From contig OX387201.1 in the NCBI GenBank assembly GCA_947561715.1, positions 8,632,001 to 8,696,000 on the forward strand: a stretch of 64,000 bases of DNA, read 5' to 3'. The DNA is from Ascidia mentula. Taxonomy: Eukaryota; Chordata; Ascidiacea; Phlebobranchia; Ascidiidae. Below, piece by piece: positions 42,701-54,473 of this stretch (position 1 is its first letter; every line of letters begins with the position of its first letter). The translations under genes were made by a program, and so were the position numbers. A model generated the notes under the pieces. It was not told the origin of the DNA. It ran no database searches and was given only the letters and a program-made list of their open reading frames with translations.

Positions 42701-42915
42701 ATGAACATTAAATTTTTCATGTTGCTTATCGGTCCAAACCACCTTGATGTTGATTTTGCGGTTTTTATGCGTGAATAATTGACACGACAAAGGACACACA
42801 ATGACAACTGTTCTGCCCTTTGTCGCAACCAAGCATCAAAAACAGTAATTTGAATTGTTGAGTATTAGCAACGATTTGAGCGAATACTTAGGACAGTTAA
42901 TTTGTAAGAGTAAAA
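39767..42915. other. KLC 3' UTR and intergenic region
   Basis: AT-rich. AATAAA signals occur near 40652 and 41398 on the plus strand. No supported exon; short frames only. The creatine kinase promoter should lie just below 42915. Confidence 0.5.
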
Positions 42916-45900
42916 ATGGCAGGCATTTATGCGAAAAAGTTAGGTATAGCAACGGCTGCTGTAGGAGCATTTACGTTCGGATATAATTATAACAAAAGAC
43001 ATGTCGCCGGTGCACGTTTACCACCAACAAGGGAACTTAAATATCCGCCGGGTGCAGACTTTCCGGACTTGAGGCACCACCACAACATTATGAAAAACCA
43101 TCTAACGCCTGCTTGCTATGCAAAATTAAGAGATGTCGTAAGTACAAGCATATATCGCCGTAAATGGCATTTTTTTTGTAGCGGAATATAACAGCACCTC
43201 GTGTTGTGTGTAGCCTAATCGGCCTTTATCAAAGAACGTTTTGTGTAATCCAGTATAATCGAACCAAGCCTTACTTGCCCATCAGCGGCTACAATAAACA
43301 ATCGTGATAGTGATGTCCATATTAGTGACATTTGCAATAAAAGAACTAGCTGGAGCTCGTTTTTACCTTTATACTGCTGAAAGCCATCTTACCAACTTTT
43401 AAAAATCAAACGAATTTTTTTAACAGTTGTTATCATGCATAATACAATTAAATATATTGCTTAAAATCGTGTTGAGGACCTGTGATGGTCGCACGTTCCA
43501 GTAGACTGGAAATAATTCCCAAGGTTTATGAGGCTTTTCGGTTGCATAACAAAAATGCTGCAGACAGCAATGATAAGCGAAACACCAACAAGAAGTTCCT
43601 GAACTAAAACGACTATTTATCACGCAATTGTCATCCGCACGAATTGTTTCTTATCTGTACCGGTGCAGATGTTCCCACAGAAAAACACTGCTCTGTTGCA
43701 TGCATCGTATATACATTTTGTGAGTGCTTGAAGTGTTTTGGTCCGCAGACAACACCAAACGGATTTACACTGGATCAATGTATTCAAACCGGCGTCGACA
43801 ACCCAGGCCACCCTTTTATCAAAATTGTTGGACTGACGGCATGCGACGAAGAGAGTTACGTTACTTTTAAAGATCTCTTTTATCCAGGTATATATGATAT
43901 GCTAGTATTTAACTAATTAATAACTGCTTGCCATATGTATAGTGGGCTAATGCATGAAAACCAAACAATTTTGTCCTTGTCCACAACAACATCTATCGTA
44001 AGTTCTGAATAGATAGTACATTTGTCAACTGGTGGATTGTTTATGTTAGACGCTAAACTGCAGGGTCCACAAAATCACAAAATTCACTAACATGAATATG
44101 CTGCCATGCAATCGGGTTTATCATTTTGGCAGTGATAAGAGAAAGACACAACGGTTATGACCCGGAGGTCGACATCCACCCCATCGATTTGAATCCCGCT
44201 CATCTAAAAGGCGGAAAGCTTGATGAGAAGTACGTTCTCTCCTCCCGTGTAAGAACCGGAAGGGCCATTCGTGGATTACCCCATCCACCCGTCTGTTCAA
44301 GAGCTGAGCGCCGCGAGGTCGAAAGTATTGCCGCTAACGCCTTTGGTGGTCTTTCAGCGGATTTATCCGGTAAAATTGATATAATAGTCTATAACCAGCG
44401 GCAATTGCTAAAAAGAATGAAATTTAAGTGATGCGTGCTTTCAATGATAATGCATGTAACAATGTTCAATAAACTTAGTTACGAATCCATAACATTTTTT
44501 GGTACATTTACTGGAATATTTGTCGTTGTAAAATGGTATAATGATCGTCTTATCGGCAACAAATTGTGAGTCTCTGGACCTCTTAATTTTCGTGATAAAA
44601 AGTAACAAGATATAACAAATAATTTTCTTGTCACAATAACAAGAAACGGTGGGCCCTAAGTTATAATATTTGATGAAAAACAAACAAGGGAATTTACTTT
44701 CCAACATGGTCGATAACATTCCTTCCAGGTCAATACTACTCTCTGAAAACAATGTCGGAAGCCGATCAGAACCAACTCATTGAAGATCATTTCTTGTTCG
44801 ATAAACCGGTTTCACCTCTTCTCACCAGTGCTGGCATGGCACGTGACTGGCCAGACGCTCGCGGCATCTTCCACAACGACAAGAAGAACTTCCTGGTTTG
44901 GGTTAATGAAGAAGACCATCTTCGTATCATCTCAATGGAGGTTTCACATTCAACTACGTCTTGTATCCACGAATTAAAAAACTGTTCCTATTTCAATTTT
45001 TCATGATGGCGCTTAAATGCGTACTTGTATCAAAAAAACACTTTCTTTGTGACAAATCACAAAAACAAGTATATGAAGCAATGTGAAGTAGGCAAATAAG
45101 ACGGATTAGCACTCATTGTCACCACAACAAATTAAACTTAATGTTGCCTAATAAAGGGACTTAGTATTCGAAACAATATTTATTCGAAGTTTACTAATTT
45201 CGGATCTGTTATGCAGAAAGGAGGTGATATGAAATCTGTGTTCAACCGATTTTGCGAAGGCGTCAACCAGATGGAGAAAATCATCGAGGTAAATCACTGG
45301 TTGTTTACATTCAAAAACACCATACATGACCACAAAATGTTCTAATATATTACTTTGCAAATTGTGCAGTCTAAGTTTACCTCTACCTACTATTACAGGA
45401 GAACGGTTGGGAATTCCAAATGTCTAAAAACCTGGGTTACATCCTCACTTGTCCGTCAAACTGTGGTAACGGTCTTCGGTGCGGAGTCCACGTCAAGCTG
45501 CCCAACCTTAGCAAACACCCAAAATTCGATGAAGTTCTCGACAAACTCAGGTAAAGTGTTTTGAATATTTGTGTATTTTAGGTATCTGAAAGCATTTAGA
45601 ATTGGAAATGAATGTAGCAGCGGCACATATCTTGTGCTAAATATGAGAAAAAAGTGTCAATTCGTTTAAAGTTAACAAGATTTTTAATGAGGACTTTTGA
45701 TGCTTGTTTGCGAAACATGTTTCGTCGCGGGTTTTTAATTTTCTGAAACTGGTTGTGAAGTTCTCCGCTAGAGTCAAGAAAGGATGTTATGCTTAATATT
45801 ATTTTCAATCAGGCTCCAGAAGCGCGGAACGGGCGGAGTTGACACAGCAGCAGTGGGAGGCACTTTCGACATTTCCAATTTGGACAGGCTAGGAAAATCC

Positions 45901-46005
45901 GAAGTTCAGCTTGTGCAACAGGTCATTGACGGCGTCAACCTCTTGGTTGAGATGGAAAAGCGTCTCGAAAAGCGACAAAGCATTGAAAGAATGATCCCAA
46001 AATAA
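42916..46005 (+). CDS. CKMT: Creatine kinase, mitochondrial type
   Basis: Transfers phosphate between ATP and creatine in the mitochondrial intermembrane space. Exons 42916-43137, 43749-43887, 44133-44369, 44729-44940, 45217-45288, 45399-45550 and 45813-46005 give 408 residues with all phases matching. An N-terminal stretch ([19 protein letters not shown]) is the mitochondrial signal. Signatures: [15 protein letters not shown] [18 protein letters not shown], the catalytic cysteine in [14 protein letters not shown] (about residue 312), [16 protein letters not shown], and [14 protein letters not shown] flexible loop. The active-site line differs from most kinases in having two extra cysteines (CPSNC and LRC instead of L/T and A). 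AATAAA follows at 46011-46016. The donor after exon 4 is GTTTCA, which is weak. The enzyme could accept another guanidino substrate, but the chordate context favours creatine. Confidence 0.96.
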
Positions 46006-47377
46006 TTTAAAATAAATTCGTGTTGAAATGTAATCCATTAGAAAAATCAAATCGCATGTTATTGTAAAATAAATCGTAAATCTAGTTCCACACACATTGT
46101 ATTTTTGATAGCATATTATACACACACTACATAAAATTCCAAAATTGAAAGAAATTCTCGTCTGGTAGAGTAACTTGGTATCTTTGTTATAATTCAAAAA
46201 GAGTCTTTCATGCGCAAATAACGCAACACACTAAATCGCGATTCAAATACAAACGAACTCACAGAAAAAAATTGTTATGGTCAGTTGCTGTAAAATCGGT
46301 GTAATTTCGTTGCCTGCATTCAAGTGCTTCATGTTGTGTTGTTTTTTAGCACCTTGAGGTTGTTACGATTTTGGTGGTTTAGTTCAAAAGAGCGCAAGCT
46401 GGTTAACAACGCGGATAGAGGACAGTGACAACGTGTTAAGTCTGTTGCGCTTAGTTGTGGGTGTCAGTGATAGACCTGTCCAGACAATGGATACCAAACA
46501 GTAAGAACATTAGAAATCACACAACCTAATAGAATGTTTTTTTGGGACAATATGTAAAAAAAAATGAGCTATAATTTCTCTTCAAGTTTACGAATATTTT
46601 GGTGCTCATCCCCATTACATTGACCTAACTGCAAAAAAACGCCAACAGGCCATTTATTTTATTTGTTTTGCAATTTAAAATTTGTTTATAGCTTTTCGGC
46701 AACAAAAAAATGGTTATTAATATGAATATTGAAAGCTGGTTAGGTAAACACCTGCATATTAACCCTCAAAAGTTTCAACACAATATATTTAGTACATTGC
46801 TACAACATCAACAAAAACCAACATGCAGTAAAAACATAGTGTGGTCCAGGGCAAGTACCAATAGTTGTTTTAGAATAGTTCATCGCAATCATGAGCCAGT
46901 ATAAAATACAAAATACCGTCTTACACATTTTCAGCAGTAATTACCTGAGAACAAATTGCCTAAAACAAAATAAAAATAAAAATTGAGTCAATTGCTCAAC
47001 GAGATACCGAGTAAAAACACTGTTGTTGCAAAATGACTAAAAAGAAACGTTTTGGTGCAGTTTTGGTAAAAATATTTGTTTTACATGCAACTATTTATCA
47101 ATCCCATGTTTTCTGTGTAAAAGAGAAATCCCAGTCAAGATTGTGATCAAAAAAATATGGTTCCGAGTCTTGAATCTCAAATTACTACATGTTAAAAATT
47201 GAAATGTTAATTATTGTGCTTCTGTAAACATTAATAGACGCAAGAACATGCATGTGTAACCAAGGTGGCCCAAGAAACACTGTGGGATATATTGCACATC
47301 TTCAATAAAATTTCATCCTTTCATAAAAACCCCATTTGAAGTTTAAATTTCTTGGATCAACCAACATGTTTGATTTA
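46006..47377. other. Intergenic between convergent CKMT and CPTP
   Basis: Contains CKMT polyadenylation signals (46011, 46067) and probably CPTP 3' UTR. A short ATG-to-donor segment near 46488-46500 is too small to call. Confidence 0.5.
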
Positions 47378-48538
47378 TCATGGAATTTCAAGAAGATCAT
47401 ATTTGCTGTAAATAAGAAAAAGAAGGTAGTGCAAATGGTCTTTTTCATATGGTAAAAACAATACCTGTATAGTGCCTCTGAGTATTCAAATACTGCATCC
47501 ATGCTGTTTGAACATACATCCATTGTTGATGCAATTTCATCCACTGTTAGGTCCTGGCACATCTGTATAATAAATGTCTCCCGGTCAGGAAGTATATACA
47601 CTGCCACACCAACCGCCTTTTGAACAATCCAAGGATGGTACCTGTATGGTAATTGCATGCATTTAAACTGCTTGGAACAAGGGCTTGATACAATGACTTT
47701 GCTATATCTGCTTACTTGGACATAGGTGAGGCATGATATGCATTGTATCCCATCACAGATACTTTGCCATCGTCTTCATTCCTAGCCAGTTTACCGATTA
47801 AAATTAACAGGAATTTCAATGCACGGTGTAGTCTCAAAAGAGTTCTTGACCCTGATGCTTTTACCTACGTTAAACATTTAATATATTATTTTGCTGAACC
47901 AACTATGATCATCATCTCTACCAGTAGACAACAAAAGATTAAGCTGTTTATGTAATTACCAATATACTCTATCAGTATTTAAATTTACAGCTGTTTTAAA
48001 TGCAAACACAAAACAGCCTCTTTTGTAGTTAATTTCAAAACTTGATCATACTTTTTTTGATGGAGCTTCTTTGTAGTTAATGAGATTATGTTGCTTTTCA
48101 TATGACATCATTTGTTCAATTGTAGCATAATTTCCACCTTGGTCAGATGATCGATACTCTCGTAAAATTCCCACCTTTTCAATGACGTCAGAGCTCACAA
48201 AGGTAAATGCTTTTCCCATTGAATTTAAAAACCTGAGTGTTTGAACACAATTATAATGCAGCTGTCTATACATAGGCTATATGTATGAAATTTCAGGTGC
48301 AATTTGCCACCACAAATGAAAAAGGAAAAGGAAATTAACAATGATAAAATAAAACTACTAATACAGCAAAAAAATACACAACATACCTAATTAACTCCTC
48401 CCAAGCATTAAGATATAAATCCATTTCCACTTGTGGAGCTTTGCTGGATTTCGCACATTTTTGAAACAATGCTGACATGTTCGTCATAGAAAATGCAGCT
48501 TTTGAGTTGGAACAGTCAACTACACTACTACCGGCCAT
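47378..48538 (-). CDS. CPTP: Ceramide-1-phosphate transfer protein (GLTP fold)
   Basis: Cytosolic carrier that moves ceramide-1-phosphate between Golgi/trans-Golgi and other membranes. Minus-strand exons 48387-48538, 48052-48232, 47716-47864, 47465-47641 and 47378-47405 give 228 residues (human 214), phases matching. Family landmarks: RFLNSMGKAFTFVSSDVIEK, with the aspartate and lysine that contact the lipid headgroup; RTLLRLHRALKF, with the two phosphate-binding arginines; YHPWIVQKAV, with the conserved histidine; and the C-terminus LYSKYDLLEIP, close to the vertebrate ending. The pattern (K/R-R-R triad, no sugar-binding W/N set) favours CPTP over glycolipid-specific GLTP. ATG at 48538 is the first in frame. 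A small membrane-protein gene lies about 400 bases upstream on the same strand. Confidence 0.93.
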
Positions 48539-48944
48539 GTTTCTTCCGTTCTGCAAAGTTTAATACCATAAAAACTAACAAGTGTTTGTTGCGTATAATA
48601 GGAAAATATCTGAAGCGAACATTGAATACATACAACAGATACAAAAATAGCAGCACAGATACAGTTCTGTCCGTTTCTTTCACTTTACATAGAAAAGTAT
48701 TTTGGACGCGCACATCCACAATAACAGTACGACAAAGAAATTAATATTCTGAGCATCTATGGATAAGGATGTTTATTTAGGTTGTTATAAATTAGAGCCA
48801 AAACAACTCATTTATTGAACACGCTTGACTAAGCACTTCACGGTTAATTGGCCCCATAAACAACTACCTAACCTCAGTTACGCAATACCAACGTCACTTT
48901 CTTTATCGGGTAAACCTCCCTGTTTTGCTGGAAATTTTACGTAA

Positions 48945-49324
48945 TTAAATCGAAGCAGCATGATTCGATTTTGCCACATATGCCCGTAGGGCCTTTACTG
49001 TCTGAAAACAAACCCATTCAAACAATTAACAATGCTTTACTTAACAAACAATTTTGCGAAACACGAAACGTTTCAGCAAAACACGTAAATAAATGAAAAA
49101 AACAGCTGTACAGTACGGTAAATTAGTGTACCCCTACCTCTTTCTGTTGATCTGACGTATACACATAGTTGTCTATTGAGTGATTACCTGCGCGTTTGAC
49201 AATATATGTTAGTTACAATATTGTTTAAAAATTCCTAATCGGACTTACTTGAACATCTAAGAGCTGTATACACCACTAAAAAAGCCAAAAACATGAGAAT
49301 AGGAAAAGCAACCCGATTCCTCAT
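48945..49324 (-). CDS. Small single-pass membrane protein, 60 aa, unrecognised
   Basis: Three exons with good splice sites and matching phases: 49249-49324, 49138-49187 and 48945-49001, giving 60 residues. Residues 5-20 (VAFPILMFLAFLVVYT) form one hydrophobic helix after a basic start (MRNR), and the remainder is polar: NHSIDNYVYTSDQQKE, then a basic helix KALRAYVAKS and a stop. I do not recognise the family. Multi-exon structure with three correct boundaries makes chance unlikely. The frame is open upstream to an ATG at 49489; that would add 55 residues with an arginine-rich, presequence-like composition, so a longer mitochondrial product is possible. It lies upstream of CPTP on the same strand, and the two could be co-transcribed. 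Confidence 0.6.
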
Positions 49325-51697
49325 TCTGCGGTGATCAATGCAGCCAAGAAATAAAGCGTTTTTCAAACCAGAAACAATGTGCATGCAGCGCCTTGCTTGA
49401 ACACGCAGCCAGAGTCGTACGAAGTATGCCATTCGCCAGAAATAGCAATGTGTTGTCAACAAGGAAGGCTCGTCGAAACCTTCCAGCAATTCAGCGATTT
49501 GAGCACAGACGTAAGTGCTTGAAGGTATACTGTTTTCGCATTACAACTCACACAAGCACAGACCAAGCGCGCAGCTCGTGACTGTTGCAATCGAAGCGAC
49601 CTTTGTCCTGTTTGTACTAAGCCATGAAATAAATAACGACCAGTAAGATTGAGGTCGATGTAAGTACATATATCTTCGGGGTACCATTGTCTGACAAGTT
49701 GCTACAGATGATGATTGCGAAGTTTATCAAACTGTTTGGGAAAAATCCAATATACATTGAATAAAGTATGCGATGACATGCTCACAAACGTTGTATGGAA
49801 CAATCGCGCCATGTTAGCAAAGACGAAGTAAGCATATTTCACATTCATACAAACTGTTGCGGTTGGACCACAGCTGCCTGCACACGCACTCGAATCAAGC
49901 ATTCGCCAGTGACGGAGGGAGATTCCCAAACGCAAGTGCTCGGCTTTTTTGTTTTTGTTGGCTTTATACATCTCATTTTACACTTTCCCTTTAAATGTGA
50001 CCTGACCACATCTAAAGAACTGCACGTAAACCGACTTGAGTTTTATAGATTGTTTTGCCGCTATAATTTCCGTCGATGGCTTTCAAAACAATTAGACCTC
50101 TGACTTCGTGTCAACAATGGGTCTAACGTAAATATCGTCTGAAAATGCATTGTCCCAGACAGGAGGTAGTCAACAAAACACGTGCAGCGCAGTGGTAAAA
50201 TCGTTCTGGGGGAACAATTTTCCGTTTGATCAGCAGAAAATTGTCGAGGAATATATGTAGCCGACCAAGCAACAAAAGCGAAACTTTACATTTAGACAAA
50301 GAAAATCGTCTGGAATTACCGGCAACTAACGCGCCAGGCAGCTATTTGGCTTTGCTGGTGCAGCCTATACCTTTTTGCTGTGGCGATTAAGTCTCGATCG
50401 TATCATAAATTACATCTTGGAAAAAGGGACAGTATTGCACCCTTGGCTACAAGCAATGATTTTAAGATTGGAAGATACTAGTAAAACACCAGAGCACACA
50501 GATTGGTCGATATCTTTGACTCACATGTAAATCTGTGTAACACTAAAATCTGTGCGATTGTTAATGGCATAATATAACTTGGGTATTTTAATTTCAATCT
50601 ACAAGAAAAAAAAACAGAAGTTTGCTTTTTTTACACAGGCCGTTTGCCCGATGATTTATTATTAGTTTCCATTAAGATTTAGTAACATTGTTATCATTTT
50701 ACGTTAAACGATTTTTTTTTCGCTGAAATCATACGCTAATGAATGTTTTATTTAACACCAAACTGTTAAGTTAGCAGCCTTTGAGTCATTGTTACATTTA
50801 TGAATATTCTTGTCCAAGAGAACCAGAAAAAAGAACTGAGAGGTCATGGGGACTTCTAGTTAAAACGAAAAAAAGCACCTCCAGGTATGGGGTAAAAGTT
50901 TCCCCAATTCTGTCACGTACCAAATGGTTTCCAACCTCAATTCTGTCACGTACCACTCATAGTCCAGTACAGTGGCCGCAAAATCCCTACATGCGTTTCA
51001 AAATAAGTAAAGAAACCGCACGTACATGAGTGTATATAATTTTTTATTAATTTATCAATTTTAAGTATAGGTAAGTTTGTCCGCATCAATCATTTTCATC
51101 AAACCACTGCCCTATGTTAGGATACAAGTTTTTGTTATGATTGTACAGCACTGATGCGATGTGCGTATTGTATTCATCAGTAGTCTTCTTTCAGTTTTAA
51201 ATATGTGTCAAGTGTGCTAAAATTTGCGGATATAATTTACATGTAAGTTAAATGATGCAATGAAAAATGAAACAAGCATATGACCTTGTCGAATGCTTGT
51301 GAATCACGCAACATTCAGTCACGCTCTTATCCACACATTTCCTCCACGCGGTTGCAAACTGTATTGCGCAACAAAGCATAGGCCGCGTTGTGGACAGAAC
51401 ACGCCCACGCCAGACGGCCATCACGTGATGACGTAGTGGTGTACGTAAGAGCCGGTGCTGAAATCTTTTGTGATATCACTCTATTTAAGGTGACGACACC
51501 AGCATATCAGCTACGCAACACGCGGTGACTTCATTGGAGTTGAAAATGATATAAGGATGGCAAATCAAATCGACTGCAAAGAACCGAAAGCAGTTGTGAG
51601 GCTTTGCATTAGAATAAGGTAACAAAATAGATTATCTAACTGCATAAAAGTTTAGTCCGTTATAGTTAGACTTGGATAAAAACAATAGTTCACGATA
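49325..51697. other. Intergenic, with small direct repeat
   Basis: No supported gene. A near-identical pair CCAATTCTGTCACGTACCA / TCAATTCTGTCACGTACCA lies at about 50904-50922 and 50937-50955. The promoter of the HAD gene should lie in about 51,300-51,690; an ATG-to-donor segment at about 51,557-51,620 may be a 5' UTR exon with an upstream frame. Confidence 0.45.
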
Positions 51698-53193
51698 ATG
51701 TGTGAACCGATTTACAAGCTGTACCATGGTAAGTTTCATATTGTTTGATAATAAATAAAACTTTGTTGCATCAGTATGTTATTGTCTCACTGCCACAAGT
51801 ATTATGGTAATTTTTATTGCCTTCCTGGGTACTATGGCCCTCTTGGAATTGCAGATTTTATCAAACAGTCAATGCAGATTCTGTCAAACTGAAATTTTGC
51901 TTACCATTCAGTGAAGTTTTTTCAGGGCTATGGCACAGCAATGTAAACATGTATCACAATGTGTGATTTTTAACTATTATTGCTTACAAACAAGCCATAA
52001 ATAAAAACGCTGAAACTAAGATGCTGTTATTCATTTGATTAAGCAATCTTAGCTTTGGCGTTTGTATTCAAAGTTATTAACTCCACTTATTTTGCACACA
52101 AGCCATAAACTTTCATAAAATACTATTTATGTTACTCTTTTGTGTTGTTTATAGGGATTCAACACAAACTTTACAAGTCAACAAATAAAAAAGAAATCAA
52201 AATCAAGCAAGTGTAAGTTTTAGAATCATTTATTTTATTTGGAAGAAATTAGAAAATAAATTGTGTCTCACTTGCTTGTTTTTAGATCACATGCAAAAAA
52301 ACATGTGAATGAAAATGGTTTAAACAACCTTAATGATGAAAACGTCAAGTTGGTCATCTTTGACAAGGATGGAACCCTAATATCATTTCATGAAATGTGG
52401 GCACCATGGTGCGAGGAAACCTGTAAAAGGTAAAACTTTTGAAATTTCTTTTCACGTTACCTGAGAATTATGTGGACCTTTCTGTGAAGGCTTGAGGAAT
52501 CATCTGGTTTGGCCTTAGCAAATGACCTGTATGGTATCTTCAATTACAACAGTGAAACAAGGAAAATTGGCAAAGGATCACTTGCGGAGAACACGCATGA
52601 GATGATTCAAAATCAAGTGGTAGACATGCTAGTGCAAAAGCATTCTTTATCACTTAATTCTGCCAGGACCTGTGTTCTAAATACATGGAATTCTGTCAAC
52701 AACTCCTCAAACAATTCTGTTGCAAACACTGCAAAATCAGTCTGTGATGTACAAACATTATTTCATAAAATCAGATCTCTGGGTCTGAAGATAGCAATAT
52801 GCACATCTGATTCCAGAGACCATACGATTGGGGCTTTAAAGCATTTATCCGTTTTGGGTCTCATTGATCGAATAGTGTGTGGAGACGATTCTGACAACGT
52901 TGCAAAACCCAGTCCAGACAATGTTCACCTTATATGTTCTGATCTGGGTGTTAAACCACAAAATACAGTGGTCATTGGTAAGAACCTTACTGAATTGGTA
53001 TTTTGTAAAGTAACACATTTATTACATTGCAGGTGATACACCAGCAGACACACGAATGGGGGCTAGTAGCAATTCAAAAGTAGTCATTGGTGTATTATCA
53101 GGTGTTTGTACAAGAGGTGATTTGGCCGTCGATGCTGACTTTGTGGTTGGCACCATCGAAGATGCTCTTCCCATCATTATGCAATATGCGTGA
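51698..53193 (+). CDS. HAD-superfamily phosphatase, phosphoglycolate-phosphatase-like
   Basis: Haloacid-dehalogenase hydrolase, probably a small-molecule phosphatase. Exons 51698-51728, 52155-52212, 52286-52429, 52490-52977 and 53033-53193 give 293 residues with matching phases. All four HAD motifs are present: I, FDKDGTLI (nucleophile D56, acid D58); II, the serine in CTSDSRD; III, the lysine in AKPSPD; IV, GDTPADTRMG. The helical cap between motifs I and II is of the C1 type. It resembles gph-type enzymes, but the sequence FHEMWAPW just after motif I is not typical of mammalian PGP or HDHD proteins, so the substrate is unknown. No transit peptide is evident. The final motif IV is split between the last two exons, phase 1. 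Confidence 0.85.
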
Positions 53194-54473
53194 CATCGTT
53201 ACTGTCCAATATTTATTATATCTTTCTTTTTGTGAATCTTTTAAGTTAAATTTAAAGCCCACATTAAAATACTGCTCTCGAATGTTTTTGGTCAATATTG
53301 AGGACAAGGGGCTGTTGGTTGTTGACGCGGACAAAAGGCAGCAAAACACGTTTACCACGGTATTGTCATCAAACGAGCTCACTTCCTGAAAATAATGACA
53401 AACAAAATTGTGCAAAACAACATGACGACAAATGACTACTTGACGTATTTTTTCATACAATTTGTCTTTGGACAAGCTTATACTTTAAACGTGTGATAAT
53501 CAGGTTGCATACTTTCACTGTAAAATTCTACTTTTCATCCGTTTTTGCACAGTTTCCAATCTAAATATCCATGAGAAAATGTTATGTTTATTATACGGTT
53601 CGGAGGTGGGCAGCGTTAGATAAGTTCTGATTTGTGTTTGGTTTGTGATCTTTTTTAGATAAAGCAAAAAGCTGTTTAGGAAAAGCAGTACCTGCGCCTC
53701 CAAACTGTCTAGAAAGTGCACCTGACGATTCTCGACGATGGAGAATTGTGACGCTATAGCCTACAAAGAAAGACTGGTGCGCACATCATGTTCAAGCACT
53801 GATACAATACTACCAATTAAGGTTAGGAATTTAATTTGGGAATCCTTTTTTTCTGCAACTGAAACAGACGGCTCTTAAGAGCAAAAACTATGCCAGTGGG
53901 ATGACCTTAGGAGATTATATGATAATGCAGGAGGACCAAGCATATTCGGTAGAAACCCCTCAATTTCAGAACGAACAATGATATCAATGCGCCACTTTTT
54001 TAATTTGTGGGCATCTTGAATCATAAATTGGCCGGTGAGGTACACCCCCTAGGGCAGGGTTTCCCAAACTTTTTTGGCCGCGGACCCCATTTTGTGAACC
54101 TGTTTTTTCTCGGACCCCCCTGTCTTACGTCACATCATTGTGCAACGTAATTAGCGTTAAAATACTACAAAAATATCAACAGTAGCGGTAAGTGTGCATT
54201 CTTACACCATAAACACGTAGTAAAAAAAAATAAACAACTTTGAAATCGTTAGATATAAGGATATGGCGCAAGAACCATTCAAAAGTAGAGTAATTGTACA
54301 ATGTACGCCCAAGGGGACTGACCCGCATCTTTGGCAAAGCAACCGAAAAACAATAAATTAGCCATTGTGTTGACGCTATAATTTATTCTCACACTTTATG
54401 CACAAAATGCACTGTTTAACATGGTAATTACCGTTGTAAAAATTTTACTCACGCAATTTGCGAAACGTTCTAG
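53194..54473. other. Intergenic with hAT-like repeat remnant
   Basis: At about 54050-54130, 'CAGGGTTTCCCAAACTTTTTTGGCCGCGGACCCC' style text is the terminus of a widespread non-autonomous hAT family (pattern recalled, not searched). No matching opposite terminus was found. No gene seen. Confidence 0.4.

Noticed and set aside
46480..46500. ATGGATACCAAACA|GTAAGA as a possible first exon
   Set aside because: Four codons only, and no downstream plus-strand exon with a matching phase could be identified.
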